A stretch of 61,000 nt of DNA from Symbiodinium natans. Its lineage: Eukaryota; Sar; Dinophyceae; Suessiales; Symbiodiniaceae. This document shows positions 23,691 through 35,963 of the stretch, one piece after another (the first letter of the stretch is position 1; each line of letters begins with the position of its first letter). The position numbers were made by a program, and so were the translations under genes. Location: positions 164,001-225,000 of the forward strand of contig CAJNDS010002153.1 of assembly GCA_905221605.1 (NCBI GenBank), given 5' to 3'. The notes under the pieces were generated by a model. It saw nothing but the letters and a program-made list of their open reading frames with translations. It did no database searches and was not told the DNA's origin.

Positions 23691-24234
23691 GGAGGGCAGG
23701 TCAGTTTCTCCTTACCGATGAGGCTTTCTGCAGAAAGGGCAAGAATTCTACGTTGCTGCTTGTAGCTCGACACCCCTAACTGTGACAGAAGCACCTAGAA
23801 GAAACGTCGCATTGAGTGAATCGGTCCCATGCTACATCAACAAGCAGTGGCTTGGCTGAGTGAATCATGAATCGTGATTTTGCTGTGTGAGTTGCAAGCG
23901 CTATCAGTGATCAGGAAACACAAGAAGCAGTACAACAGCCTCCGCGATGACCAACATCAAGCCGTTCTCCCGGAGCTACGAACTTTGCCTGTTTAAGTCG
24001 TTTTCGTGCTGGCGGCCCATTGCAGCTGTTGCCAGATTCCAACCAGTTGAGCTATGTCATTCGAATAGTCGGAGCTGCATCTGAATGAACACCAATATCT
24101 GCGTGACCTGGGGTTGTTCGTAGACCTTTGATTGGCAAGGTTGTCTCTGGCTTCTTGCAGAAGCTTGGGACTCTGCCTATGCAGGCGACGGGAGTTTCAA
24201 TGTGCAAGCGCGCGATCTGTGCCACCTGGCATGT

Positions 24235-25090
24235 TGATCATGTTGCTTGGAAAGGCCTTGAAAGGCGGGGACACGCCCCATAAAGCGCATGTCGCGCTCC
24301 AAGAACTTGAAGTTTGCCTTTCAGCGATCATCTGCCTTAGATTCAGCCTCAGCTCCAGGTCTCAGCTCACCGCGATGGCAACCCCAAAAGGCAACGGAAG
24401 CGCGCGATAGCGTTCCGCCACGTGCATCCACGTGCATGCTGCTTCAATGACATCAGTGGCACGAGCATGCACGAGCTGAAATGGACAAGTTGACGCTGCT
24501 GCAGCCAGGGCTCCGAGTGCAAGCGCTCTACAGCAGGCCATCAGAAATATCAGATCTGTCAAGGATTGAAGCTACCTGATTCTACCAATATTCTACCCAA
24601 GTCATCCCTCGCAGCATCTTGGCCACAGGCGAAGCAGGGCCCTGCGAGGAAAGCCAAGAAGCTGGAGCAAGCCCTCCGCCAGGCGAGGAGATCTCCCCTT
24701 ATTGCATGCACGTGCATGCACGTTGTGCATCCACTCTACATGGTGCAGAGAGAGACGAGGTGGCGCAGCGCAAGCAGCGTGCCTGGACTGCATGAGGGAC
24801 CACTGAAGATGCCAAAGCATGTTTGTCGCCAGCAACAGTGAAGATTGTGCCAGCGTAGGTCCCAAACAGGATAAGACCACTGCAACAGCATTCCAACGAG
24901 CACCCGAGAGCGCTCCGAGCATGCCAAGACCACTCCGGGACGACTCCATTCCAAGACTTGAAGAGCACTCCAAAGGCTACTCCGAAGGCTGCTCCGAAGG
25001 CTACTTCAAGAGCACTCCAGGGGGCCCAGCAGCGACTGCAATTCACGAGGAGCATGCGCACGGTACCCAAGCGAGAGCGCCATCGCGCTA
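24235..25090 (+). CDS. short helical exons, unknown
   Basis: Exon-like frames are at about 24240-24340 (KGGDTPHKAHVALQELEV), 24610-24695 (KQGPARKAKKLEQALRQARR) and 24745-24792 (AERDEVAQRKQRAW). A Lys/Pro/Ala-rich stretch is at 24958-25020 (STPKATPKAAPKATSRALQG), encoded by a 12-base imperfect tandem repeat. The last resembles histone-tail-like or linker composition but is very short. Joins unknown. Confidence 0.3.
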
Positions 25091-25099
25091 TTTGCAACT

Positions 25100-28000
25100 C
25101 CTTAACCCATCCACGAGCCCAAAATTCAGGAACGTGGTCCCCACACCGAGCCAAGCCTCAAAAAGTTCACGGGAGCACGTCTTTGAGTACGGAATGTACA
25201 AGAGACCTGGGCGTAGGCGAGAGCATGATTTGGCATCTCCATGAGGCCCTAACAAGATTTGCGATGTTTGCGATATTTGCCGCCCCTGAAGTGCGCACGG
25301 GGCCTAGGCGAGAGTGTCACCGGCGCGCGGAAACACCGAAAAGGTCATGGTTCGCGATTTGAAATGCATTGGTCTGGCCCCACAGGAACTACGAGAGGGT
25401 CACCAATGTGTGAGTGCGCGCGCGCGCGTGTGTGTGTGTGTGTGCGCGCGCGGGCGCTGCGGCCACGCGATCTAGCTCATTCAGTCCTCAACGTAAGAAC
25501 CCCACAGTGCAAGCACCGTTTGGGGAACAGATCAAACATGCAGACGACTATATCTGAGCTTCGAGATCTTTGCATCAATCGAAGCCTTGCAAGTATGATG
25601 TTGCCGGGTTGCCAGGTCGCCCTCACAGACAGCAGGTGCCCGCTGCCGGCAGCTTTTGCTCTTCTCGAAGTTCAGCCGAGTGTTGCACATTTGGATGAGT
25701 GCTAAGGGTCCAGGCCTAATTAGGTGGGACGATGTATGACGATGTTCGCAGTTGCAAAGCTGGGTTTTCCATTGATCAGGCGCCAAGCCTCCTGCAGCTT
25801 TCTTCACAGGACGGCGAGGCCTGGAGCAAGTGGATCTAAGGCACAGCTACAGTAGCTACAGTTAGCCACACACAGCTAGCCATAAGAATTCCAAGCCAGT
25901 AGTGACTTTTTGTGCTTCAGACTCACGTATTCACATGTTCGCCTCCAAAGACTTGCCGGTCGATGTTAATTCACATTTTCGAGTGAGGGCCGATGTTTAC
26001 CCGTGGCACTCCATTGCATGGTGCTGCATGGCACTGCATAGGCCTCGCCGAGAGATGAGGAGTGGAGCCAAGTGCTGTCCTACTGTGGATGCACTGCCCC
26101 CATGGGCCCTGAGACCTTGAAAAGAAGGCCGAGCAAACACATGCGTGCCAGTTGCGTGAAGGAGTTCGAGCGAAGCCCCCGACCTGGACCTAATCCCACC
26201 AGCCTTCTGCAGCTTGCAGCCTCGAGCTGAAGTCGCCTTCGTGTTTTGGATGTTTTGGTCTGCACATGATGTACAAGTACAGCGTATAAACTCTGTGTAT
26301 ATGCCGGGCTATGCTAGCAACCTGCCGAGGCTGATTCATCGTCTGCCGATGTCGGCAAGGCAGATAACTCAAGAACGCACCAGAGCTGCTTGCAGGATGG
26401 TGAGAACGGGGTTCGTTCACCTTTGGAAGCATGGTTCTGGTCGCAGGCGCAAGCTCCGGCACATGCACCTACAAGCTTGCTGGAGCAGGAGCAAAAGCAA
26501 AAAAAAATCTCCGTGTAGATTGCAATGTGCCGGTGCTTTAATGTGGACAGGTCATGGTTTACCGCTGCGTGTGTGACGATGGCCATGGTTGTATAGGAGG
26601 TGTCCAGCTTTGCCAATCTCTTCTGGAAGCCGTGGAAGCCACTTGCACAAGGAGGACGGCAGGGTCCAGCCTTTCCCTTCGAACCGGATGGGTTTGAACC
26701 ATGCTTGCGCCGAAGACTTTGGACAGGCCAGCCCGCCCTGCAGAACATTGCGCCCCGGCAATCGACCGACTCAGATTATCTTATGTATGGCATTCTGAGC
26801 AGCAGAGCAACCTCAGCCCAGCACATGAGTGGGCAAGGTTGGAATTGGCTTCACGAAAGATGACGTAGAGGCTCCAGCATGCATTGCAGAGTTCACTGGC
26901 AGAGTCGTGCTATGCAGAGTAGCAGCTGCAAGTTATGGGGACTCGGATTCGGGTTTGGTCCGAGTTCGTTGCATGCAGCCTAATGATCCCAATGGGGAAG
27001 CAAACGGGTATGCGCCAAGCAGCTGCATCGCAGGCTCGTACAGCTGTACTTGACGAGGGCGGGGTCGAAGAGAAGGTTGAGTCGGCCATTGAAGTGCGCT
27101 AAAGGTGGCAAAATGTGGGCAACCCGTCATCGCTTATTTATTGTACCATCTTGTACCCTTCATCGCCTGAGCGCCTTGCCAGCTTTGGCCAATCCATGGT
27201 GGAAGGTTCTTCTGACATCTGGCCGGCGAAAGAGAAAAATGGTCGCGGTCTGCTCATAATTGTATCATGGATACCTTATCTAGACATCATGTTGGCAGCG
27301 GGGCAGTGCCACTTGATTGTGCGTCGTATGCGTTGCAGGAGTGACGTGGCTGCACGGATGATAAGAGCATATCCCATGCAAGAAATGGCTGTGTGACAAT
27401 TCACTGCGCGGCAGTGGAACGCGGGAGACAAGTTCCCGAATGGAATCTGCTGCAATTTGGTGCATATGTCTCATGCCTATCACAGCGCATCTTCAACTGT
27501 GACGGTGAGATCGCCTGCGTCCAACTTGCAGCTGTCCACGCACAATTGGGTGCAATCTGCCGCACAAGCGCCGATGGCGCTTGAAGGCAAGGGCTCGTTG
27601 AGCCGTGCGCTTTGGCTCAGCAGCCGCTGTGTTAAATTGAAAGCGCTCGCAGCGACTTCGATTCATCGCGAAGCTGAGAAACAAGTAAGGTGTATTGGCT
27701 CACGCACTTTAGATTCGCGGTGCCAGTACTTTCCGAATCTAGTGATTGCTCCCAGTGCCGCTCCCTTCTCGCCCGTTGCTGTGCAAGCTACTGTATTGAA
27801 TTTCGTTGAACATGCGGGCGAGCTTGATTTTTTTCGAATCTCTTGCTCGTGACGTCTTCTGGGTGGGCGTTGCTGACACATCAGGCTCAGACTTTCAATC
27901 TCAACAGCCACATTCTTCAGTTCTACAGTTCTGAGGAAGTCAGGGTTGCCAAGCTGAACTCTAATTACTTGTTTAAGTGCAGAGTTGCTTCTTACCATTC

Positions 28001-28975
28001 TTGCCCCCCCCCCCCGCTGTAAAACAAATGCGGAGCTTGCGGAGTCTTCACTTTGCATCGAGGCCAGCTCTCAATTTTCGACCAGATACAACGCGCCCGC
28101 CCGGAACGAATGAAATCACGTGAGCCCCCTTTCACAGGCAGATGCGACCCTTCGCCTCTAACGCAGATTCCTGCTTGGCAGCCATCGCAGCAGTTGTATG
28201 CAAGCCAGGCATCAGTCGTGGGCTCGTGCTGTGATTGGATCAGCTAGCATCCCCCTTGGAAGCATGGCAGGTGAGGGGCGGCCACGCTTCCTCCTTATCA
28301 ATCGTCCGCTTGATCAAGGCGAGTACAAGATGGTATAAGCGCATGGGCATGTCCAGGAACTGGCAGGATAGTTCCTCAGGGTGCAGGGCCCTGGGCAGAT
28401 CGCCAGCAGGTTCACGACATCAATTTTCAGTGCTGGCGGCATCTTGTGCTGTCAGGACTTCCAGCTCCACGACAGGAATTTGGCCTCCCACTGGTGAGGC
28501 AAGTGGTTTGTGCTCTGCACATTCGCAAGATGCACGCACACGCGTGTTTCTGAGCAGAGTGAGAGAGTCATCACCTTGCCTGCTGAGCTCAGTTTCGCCG
28601 TGAGGGCTTGTACCGGTGTCGAGTCTGGCACATACGCTGGCATGGACTTGCTTCAATCGGATTGAAGGCTGAATCCAGGCGAAGCTGCAGTTGTCTGGGC
28701 CTTTCTGCAACAGAGTGAGAGTGGTTGATTTGTTAAAAGTTGTCTTGATGCGTAGAGTAGTCTCCACCAACCGCTCATTTGCGGCACTGGGCAGATTGTG
28801 GTGGCACTCTGTTGCGTTGCCGTGCGTGCTGCCATGCGCAAGATCTGTCGTTTTTCACAAGGCATCGCCAGAGAGTGTCACAGAATCTACATGCGAACGT
28901 GTGGAAGGTCGCCGCAGCCAGAGCCGTCGAAGAAGAATGCGGTCTGTCAGCCGCACCTCCGCACTGGCGGGCGGG
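25100..28975. other. long stretch without an assignable gene
   Basis: Only conflicting open frames are seen. A frame at 25536-25705 begins with a helical segment (TTISELRDLCINRSLASM). Frames at 26829-27053 and 27457-27852 look protein-like in parts but carry no motif. At 28235-28770 both strands are open over about 120 codons. A 40-base alternating purine/pyrimidine tract is at 25414-25452 and a short poly-C run at 28006-28017. Confidence 0.3.
25414..25452. repeat. alternating CG/TG tract (Z-DNA prone)
   Basis: Uninterrupted alternation of purine and pyrimidine: GC units, then GT units, then GC units again. Confidence 0.85.
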
Positions 28976-28978
28976 AGT

Positions 28979-29162
28979 ACACTTAGAACACTCAGTACGC
29001 TTAGGACACTTAGAATTAGTACTAGTACACTTAGTATGCTTAGCACGCTTAGTACACATTAGTGCACTCAGTGCACTTTGTGCACTTAGTACACTTAGTA
29101 CACTTAGTACACTTGGTACACTTGATACACTTTGTACACTTGGTACACCCAATACACTTCAC
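28979..29162. repeat. degenerate 10-bp minisatellite (ACTTAGTACA)
   Basis: About eighteen imperfect copies at a 10-base step. The middle copies are the most regular and the edges diverge. It abuts the MITE-like element that begins at 29184. Confidence 0.85.
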
Positions 29163-29183
29163 ACACCGGAAAGCCATCACAAG

Positions 29184-29521
29184 TGGGGTTGTGTAATACC
29201 CCCGCGCCGCTTCGATATGAATTGGCGGGGCCCCTGTTGGCAGGATAGAGGTTTTTCTTGGAAGAACGGTGAGAAGAAAAAAACGAGAATGTTGTTGAGC
29301 CGGCTCGTGGAATCCAGGCGGGTCACGGGAACGTCGATTCCAGTACTAAGCTTGTACTACAAAGCAATGAAATTCCAGCCGAGTCGCGGGAACGTCGATT
29401 CCAGTACTAAGTTTGTACTAGTGTCATAGACTAGCTGTTTTTTGGGAAAACGATGAGACGAAGAAAACGATAATGTGATTTAGCGTATGAGAATTTAACA
29501 CGGGGTTTTCACACAACCCCA
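29184..29521. mobile_element. MITE-like non-autonomous element with terminal inverted repeats
   Basis: The left end TGGGGTTGTGTAATACCCCC and the reverse complement of the right end, TGGGGTTGTGTGAAAACCCC, match at 17 of 20 positions. The 338-bp interior has no coding capacity. It contains a direct repeat 61 bases apart (29311-29360 and 29372-29421) and a second repeated motif near 29250 and 29433. The bases next to each end are AG, which could be a 2-bp target duplication. No transposase is seen. The superfamily cannot be assigned. Confidence 0.6.
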
Positions 29522-30360
29522 AGTGGCTCTTCTTCGGATACATGGATGGAACATGACATGACCTAGAAAAGCCATTGTCGACACATTACTGTATGCATCT
29601 TGAGCGGAAGGAAGGCGTGGACAGGTGTGGACAGTAGAAGTCAAGAAGCGCTTGAAAAGCCATCGACGCACCCCACCCGGGCAGTGTTCACTCTGACTCT
29701 CTTACTCACACTCCCACTCCAATGCCCACTCACACGCCCACGCCCATGCTTCCGCCCGCTTCCGCTGTTCCTCACACGCTTGTACACTCATGCGCTCTTA
29801 CGGCATCATGCACATGCACGCTCACACGCTCACTTGTTCCGACGCTTTGTCCGTCTGTGTTCTTCCCTCGTTGTAGCACATGTAACAAAAGCTGCGCTGT
29901 GAGGAATTAACGGTGTTCAATTGCTCCCTTGCAGCACGTGTTGGCAGCGAGGAGTTCCTTAGGGTTTCCTCATGCTATCTCATCCTGAATCACCGAGGCT
30001 GAGTCCTTGCGCTGGCATCCAGTGCCTCAGAGAGATTGGGGGGGTTTTTGGTGGATCGAAGAGTTTCTTGAGAATGGCCAAGTGATGTGTGGGCCTGAGG
30101 TGCCCATCACCGCAACCACATCAGGTCGACCTTTGGAAGGGTGCAGTGGCCCGACAGCAGCTGCTTGATGTTGTAAAAACCTCGAGCCATCCTTCTCTCT
30201 TGTCCAAGGTTTCCTCATCGCGTACTGCTTTGCATGGTACACTGCCGCGGCCGAAGCTTGGACTCACCATTTCTCACCTGACCATACCCAATCCTCTCTC
30301 ACCTCTCACACGGCTGCAAAGTGAGACTCGTTTTGGACAGCTTCACAGTTCCCCTCCAGA
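29522..30360. other. no assignable gene; CAC/CTC-rich
   Basis: The stretch 29690-29850 is rich in CACTC/CACGC motifs on +, giving low-complexity His/Thr/Leu frames. No exon is recognised until about 30.37 kb. Confidence 0.3.
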
Positions 30361-30379
30361 GTCCACAGCAGCCCACAGC

Positions 30380-31501
30380 CACAGCATGTCAGGAAGGACA
30401 CTTCCCCAATCCCTTCGAAGAAGCCTTCAGGCGATCTGGAGACCCTGTGGCGTTTTGAACTTTGTGACGCCGCTTTTGCCTCGACTGCCAGTTTTGCTAC
30501 TGCCAGGTGGTCTGCTGGAGAGGAAGTTCGAGAAATCGCACAGAAGCAAACTCTCGGCCTGTCTTTTGCACGCGAGGTCTGGCATGTCTGGGCTGGCATG
30601 TTTTGACACAGCGAGCTTTTGCTTAGGAAGCTTTAGAGCCGAGCCCTGAAGGTGCTCAGCCCGTTGGAGATTGCTGAACACCTGATACGGAAGGGTGTGC
30701 TACAAAGGCCCGCTGTGCCGGAGTAGTGCCGGCACGCGGCTGAGCCGACTCGTACAAGGTTGCTTCAAAGATCCTGCGCCGGCCTACGCCTAGGCGGCCT
30801 TAGGGGCCTATGCCTTGCAAAGGTGTACAAGAGGTGTACAAGAGGTGTACACTCGGCACTCGGTGTCCCACAGCTTTGGACATGGACCTGGGTTTCAATG
30901 CCGTGGTGGACAGTCTGAGATGGTCCGAGTATGCTCCGCACCCGAGAATCCAACTAGATGTGGGCGTACTCGGAACAAGTGACGAATGAACCGGAGCCTG
31001 CTTCGTCGGCAGCTCCTTCGACTCCAGGCGCGAGGAAGCTGCTTCTGACTTTACAAGTTGCACACTTGAAGCTTTGGGGCTGCTCTCGCCATGTCTCTCT
31101 CGCCTTGCTTGCGATTCAGAGAAGATAAAAGTATCCTGGGCGCTGTGGCATGAGCTGGACATCGCTGCTTCGAGCTCAGCATGGAGCCCCTTCACATTCT
31201 TGAGGTCATGTCTTCTTTGCATTTGCTTGGGCTCGAGCTATCTCTTCGGCCATGCGTGAAGAGCCCAGTCCAGGCACAAAAATATCTTGTCCGAAATGCA
31301 AGTGCTTCAGATGTGCAGACGGGCTATTGTCAGGGCCATGGTAAAGCCGGCGGAGCCGCGTTCAAGCGCCAGGCTGCATTCCCAGATGCACTGCCCGTGC
31401 GCATGATCGTGCTTTATGTGCTGCCGAGCACACCTCAAAGCACGCAGGCCGCCACGCACGAGGATGATGTCGACTACCTCCAGGTCATCCTGCCCGCTTG
31501 A
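30380..31501 (+). CDS. unidentified protein, at least three exons
   Basis: Three + strand frames look coding. Around 30430-30605 it reads SGDLETLWRFELCDAAFAST, then SAGEEVREIAQKQTLGLSFA. After an AG acceptor at about 30632, 30633-30726 reads RALKVLSPLEIAEHLIRKGV. At about 31290-31501 the frame reads GHGKAGGAAFKRQAAFPDAL then PVRMIVLYVLPSTP, and ends HEDDVDYLQVILPA with TGA. All three have ordinary globular composition and good flanking AG signals. I do not recognise the family. Confidence 0.35.
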
Positions 31502-34500
31502 CACATTTATGATCATACCTCCCCCGTCGAAGTGAGCATGTCATGTTGAGCACTGTGCGCTCCACATCGGTCTACAGTGTACTCACAGCAAGTTTTGACA
31601 ATGGCTCTCTGGTGTCAAGTGTAAAGTGGACACCTCATCTAAACCCTTCACATCCCTGGACCCTAAAACGCTACACCCCACCACCACACCACGGGGGGGG
31701 GGCGGGGGGGGGGGGCCGGGACCATGGGATGGGTGGCAGAGTGGGCTGGCGTGCCCGGATCCTTCCTTTCCGTGCACTTTTGTGCGATGAAATGCGCTGG
31801 AATCGTGCTACTTTGAACGAGTTTGAACGTGGAGCCTTGTGTTTCTACACGCTGAAATGCCCTGAAGCTGTGAGCTGAGCAGGCGAGAGAAGCTTGAGAA
31901 GATGTACAGCCGGGAAGCGGAGAAGGCTTCCCACAATCCAACCAAGAAAGGTGTCGGTTGCTGTCGAGACTTGCCTTTCTGAAGCTTTCGTCCAGGACTT
32001 GCTCGTCACCAAGTATAAAGAGAAGCCCCTTCGGCGCAAAACAAGTTGAAGTAGTGCTTCCATCGGGCCGGTGGTGAGTTGGCAAACGATGGCAAGCCCG
32101 CTTGAGGTTTCTCGGTCCGCAGAGTCTTCATGCTGTCGTCTGGAACCTACAAATCAGCAGTCTTGCTTCTTTTCAGGTCTGGCGATGTTGCTGTTTGAAG
32201 ACGCCTCTCTAAATCCACAACGCCTGAACTGCAAGATCTCGGCCTGCCCCCAAAATCGCGCAAGTAGGAAGCCTGGGAGCCGTGCCCGATAAGGCTGAGG
32301 CTAGAAGCTGTTGGAGCCATTTAGAAGCCTAGAAGCCAAAAGAGTCACCAGAGTCAGCGAGAGCAGTGAGTTCAAATTCTTCACGTGGCATCAATCGCGC
32401 ATTTTTCGCTTGAAGAACCTTTGGTCCCACTGTGTCTTCCTCAGCGATGAGCTTGGATGCGAATTTGTTGAGGTGGGGCAAGCAGTGCTCAAGCCATGTA
32501 GAGGAAACACGACGATTTCTGTTCATTCCAGCAGACGCTTGCCCAGTGCCAGCAAACCTGGCCTTGAAACCTATGAATTGTTGAGCATCAGATTCCGTAA
32601 GCAATCTGTGGCTAGAGCCTTGGAGCCACATTTTCACAGTGATTATGAGGTCCAGCACTACAAGGTTCCCGGCTTTAAGAACGATGAGGGCAACGAACCC
32701 CATGAGATTTGCAACGCCATTTACGTCTCCCAGGTCATGGTACTCTGACATCAATACCTTGCCAAGTCCTGCCCGGTGCAGACAATAACCGTCCAGTCAA
32801 TCACAGAGAGTATTTCCATAGGAGCCTCGCACAACTGAGAAACAATGTCCAATGGTTAGGCTAGCACCACATGCTGTGGTGCTAGCCAAGAATGGTCGAG
32901 AGCACAACAAGATTTGAGAAATAGGCTTAGCAACACGTCTGGCGCACTGAAGCTATCAATGACACTGGAATCTTTTGGGGTAACCTACATCATCGTCCAA
33001 ACCGATTCTCGTCCTTGTGGATCCAGGCACGTTCCAATTCCAGCACAAAATCAACATCGCGTGATCTTCGTTAGCCTTTCCTGTCTTGCCGAAGCAACAC
33101 GGGCGAGTGCCTTGCAAAAGGAAGCTGAGCTAGAGAGGGACTGCCGATAGGAACACTGGACTGAAGGCCAACAAGGCCAGTGCCAGGACGGAGGGCGTTG
33201 GCAAGGATGCAAAGCAGCGAGCTTTGCCGTTTTTCCTGAAGTTCCGTGGCGAAAGAGATTCAGGAGACCGCTAACTTTTGCGACCCGATTGCTAAGCAAT
33301 CCAGTCCTCCATGTCGGTCCTCCTGTGAATCAGCATCGCAGCGCAGCAGCAAACCTTGCATGTCTTTACAGTAGGTTCCTTGGTCACGCTTTTTCGCTCC
33401 AGCCAGCTTCGAAATCTGCGAAATTAGCAGGAACGTTGTAGTCAGGGCAGAAAAGGCAAAATTGAAGCACTTGACAAAACCGGCAGCATCGTGGCAAGCT
33501 TGTGACAAGTCAAATCCGCGGTAATGTTGTGAGACGCCTGATGAATACCCAAGTCCGAGGAGCAGCAGCTCCTAGATAGTGACGTCGTGCCGGTGACAGA
33601 GGCGTCGGAAGTACAACCATTGGACGCGGCAGTAAATTGGGATTCCGAAGCTAAAGCGTCGCTGTGACATGCTAAAGCTGGAACGAAGCTGAGAGGCCAA
33701 CGTGGCACGGATGGACGAGAACTTGGAGAGGCCTGAGTGCCAAGCTTAGCTTGTGAAAACACGGCGAAACCTCGCATCGCTCGACAAGGCTGTTGAGTTG
33801 GCATGCGCTGACGAAATGGTTCAGATCCTGAATTTGTGTGGGGATTGATCGAGTTGTTGCTGTCATTGTTGCTATGGCTGCAGCTGGTTGTAGGTTTGTC
33901 ATAGAAGTTCACGTGCCCTAGTTTCCCTCGGGCTCTGCATGACCGCTTTTCCCCACTGAGCTTCAGCCCCAAAATGTCCAACACTGATGCAATTCTACGC
34001 AGCTTTGTGCAGTGGATCAGTGACAAGGACAGCCACACAAGATGATGCGATTTCATCGTACAGCGTCTCAGCGTGCCCTGCAAAGTGGCCTTAAGGCTTT
34101 CACATCGGTGTGGGATCCCTTGATAAAGACTTTGATGTCTGATAAGAGCTCTGTGCAGGTACACAACAGGCAGCACCCCGCTGGACAAACGAGCGGGACT
34201 GACAGTCACTGTTACACAACAGTGATGCCAATGCAATTGCCATTGCTGGATTCACCGTTTAGGCAATTGCTCCAGAAATAAGGTTACAAACGATTCAAAC
34301 GATGTCTTCTGTTCCGCGCATATTTCAGGAGCTGGCACAGCACCTTTGTCTGCCTGCTTCTCAACTTGACATGACATGGTGTGGCCCACCTTCTGCAAAG
34401 TGTCCTGCACATTGCCCAATGATTACTGGGGACGCTTCCAGGCAAGGCTGCCAACCCCGCAAAAGTCCTCTCTCACAGGCCTCCCGACGTGTCATTCACT

Positions 34501-34990
34501 TGCCACAGCTAGACGACTGAATACGTTTGAAGGGCGATGAGGTTCGAAATCAATGATGAACTTCAAGCATGTGCACGAACACTGGCACAGCTCACATGTG
34601 TACAGGAGTTGGGTGCACTTTTCATTCTAGACTCTACACAGTACCGTGAGCTAGCCTCATCAAGTTCGTTTGTCGGGGACCGGGATGGGGATCTGGGCCA
34701 GCTTCTGTTTTTGGTTGCACCTCCTGAACAGGACCTACGGCCCTAAAAGAGTTGCACTCATTGTCTGCAGTATTGGTAGGACGTTTTGGAGTGATTCGTG
34801 CAGGTTCCGGCGCACTCTCGGCACGGGGTCCAGGAGTTCTTGTGAGAAGCAGAGGCTTGGTCGACACGGTCGACACGCCTTCATGTACATCACGGCTGCT
34901 TGGGCAATGGAAGCGAACGTTTCTGTCGCGGTCCTTCACATGTCTTCACCAGCAGTTCGTCACGCTCATGATTCATGATCGTTTGTGATG
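31502..34990. other. no assignable gene
   Basis: A poly-G/C patch is at 31694-31722. At 32311-32754 both strands are open for about 140 codons; the minus frame has a hydrophobic stretch that is probably the mirror of an acidic + frame. A 264-codon minus frame (33442-34236) is Ser/Asn/Thr-rich without a motif. A 69-codon + frame at 34537-34746 is mildly helical. None can be assigned. Confidence 0.3.
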
Positions 34991-34994
34991 TGCA

Positions 34995-35895
34995 GATGTC
35001 AGCGAGAAGTCCGAGAAGCCATCTTCAGTGCTGGGCGATGCTGCGTTGACCTCAGTGCAGCTGGCCAGTGCAGCTGGCCGGTGGCCTGGACAGTCAGCAC
35101 TCCCATCTACTCCGTGACACCGTACTTCCCTCCCTACCGGTATGTTATGGCATGGTATGGTATGTTACTCTGGAATTCACTTTGGCTTCCCTCCATCTCA
35201 CCCTCGTGAAAGGTTCTGTTTAAGTTAGTTTAAACCTTTCCCTTTCTGTCCATCTCTCATTTCTTTTCTATTCTTTTTTTCTCTCTTTTTTTTTCTCTCT
35301 CTCTCTCTCTGTCAGATGGAAGCTCTTGTGTTTGTCCGTCTTCGATTGTACCGAGCAGGAACAAGGGAGTGGAGCGGGCCAATGTAGCGAGTGTAGTGGC
35401 CTTCGAAGTCATGAAGCGATGTTGCTGGTCCGTGAGGCTTACTTGTCAGCCCCCGTTGCCACTCCGGGACTGGCGGCTATCGGTGAGCAGCGGGAAGGCT
35501 GGTCCGCACTAAGGAACTGTTTTTTCTCGAAAACATGTCTCGCCATGCTCCTGCAGATCTGGAAGTGGCTCCGTGCAGCACTAAGACGAACCACCACGAC
35601 AGAGCGACGCTTGCGTGGACTGGATAGTTTCTCTATGTGGTGCTTCTTCCAAAGGCCGCCCCAACAAGACGGATTAGAGTGGCCGTGGCCTCTATGGACA
35701 AAAATTTGGCACCTTTGGGAATCTATGGTGCCATGTGTGAGGTCTGTCTTGGATAGATTGGCTGCAGAGTTGCACAAACAGGCCGGCGGGAAGCATCTGC
35801 AGACTTGCAGATTGGATGACTTGTCATCGGGAGCTGCTTTTGCCCACAGGATAACCAACGGGCCAAACAAAGAGAACTGGAGTTCCGGACCTTAA
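34995..35895 (+). CDS. possible exons upstream of the coiled-coil gene
   Basis: After a GTGCAG acceptor, 34995-35125 reads ADVSEKSEKPSSVLGDAAL then TSVQLASAAGRWPG. A 189-codon + frame at 35326-35895 has a Trp-rich middle and a helical end (SVLDRLAAELHKQAGGKHLQ). Either could be a 5' exon of the next gene. A T/C-rich tract at 35263-35312 separates them. Confidence 0.2.
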
Positions 35896-35963
35896 CATCT
35901 ACTGCGTGTCACATGCCCGTTTCTAGCTTTGATGGCAGCATGCCTTCCATGTCTCGACGTGAG

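Noticed and set aside
28979-29162. Regular repeat that might look like a CRISPR array
   Set aside because: Units are contiguous 10-mers without spacers, in a eukaryotic context; it is a minisatellite.
32329-32754. Hydrophobic minus frame resembling a membrane helix
   Set aside because: Hydrophobic residues mirror Asp/Glu/Asn/Lys codons of the + frame. Neither strand can be chosen, so no gene is called.
33442-34236. 264-codon minus frame, Ser/Asn/Thr-rich
   Set aside because: No domain, signal peptide or splice support; all secure genes are on +. Kept only as a gap note.
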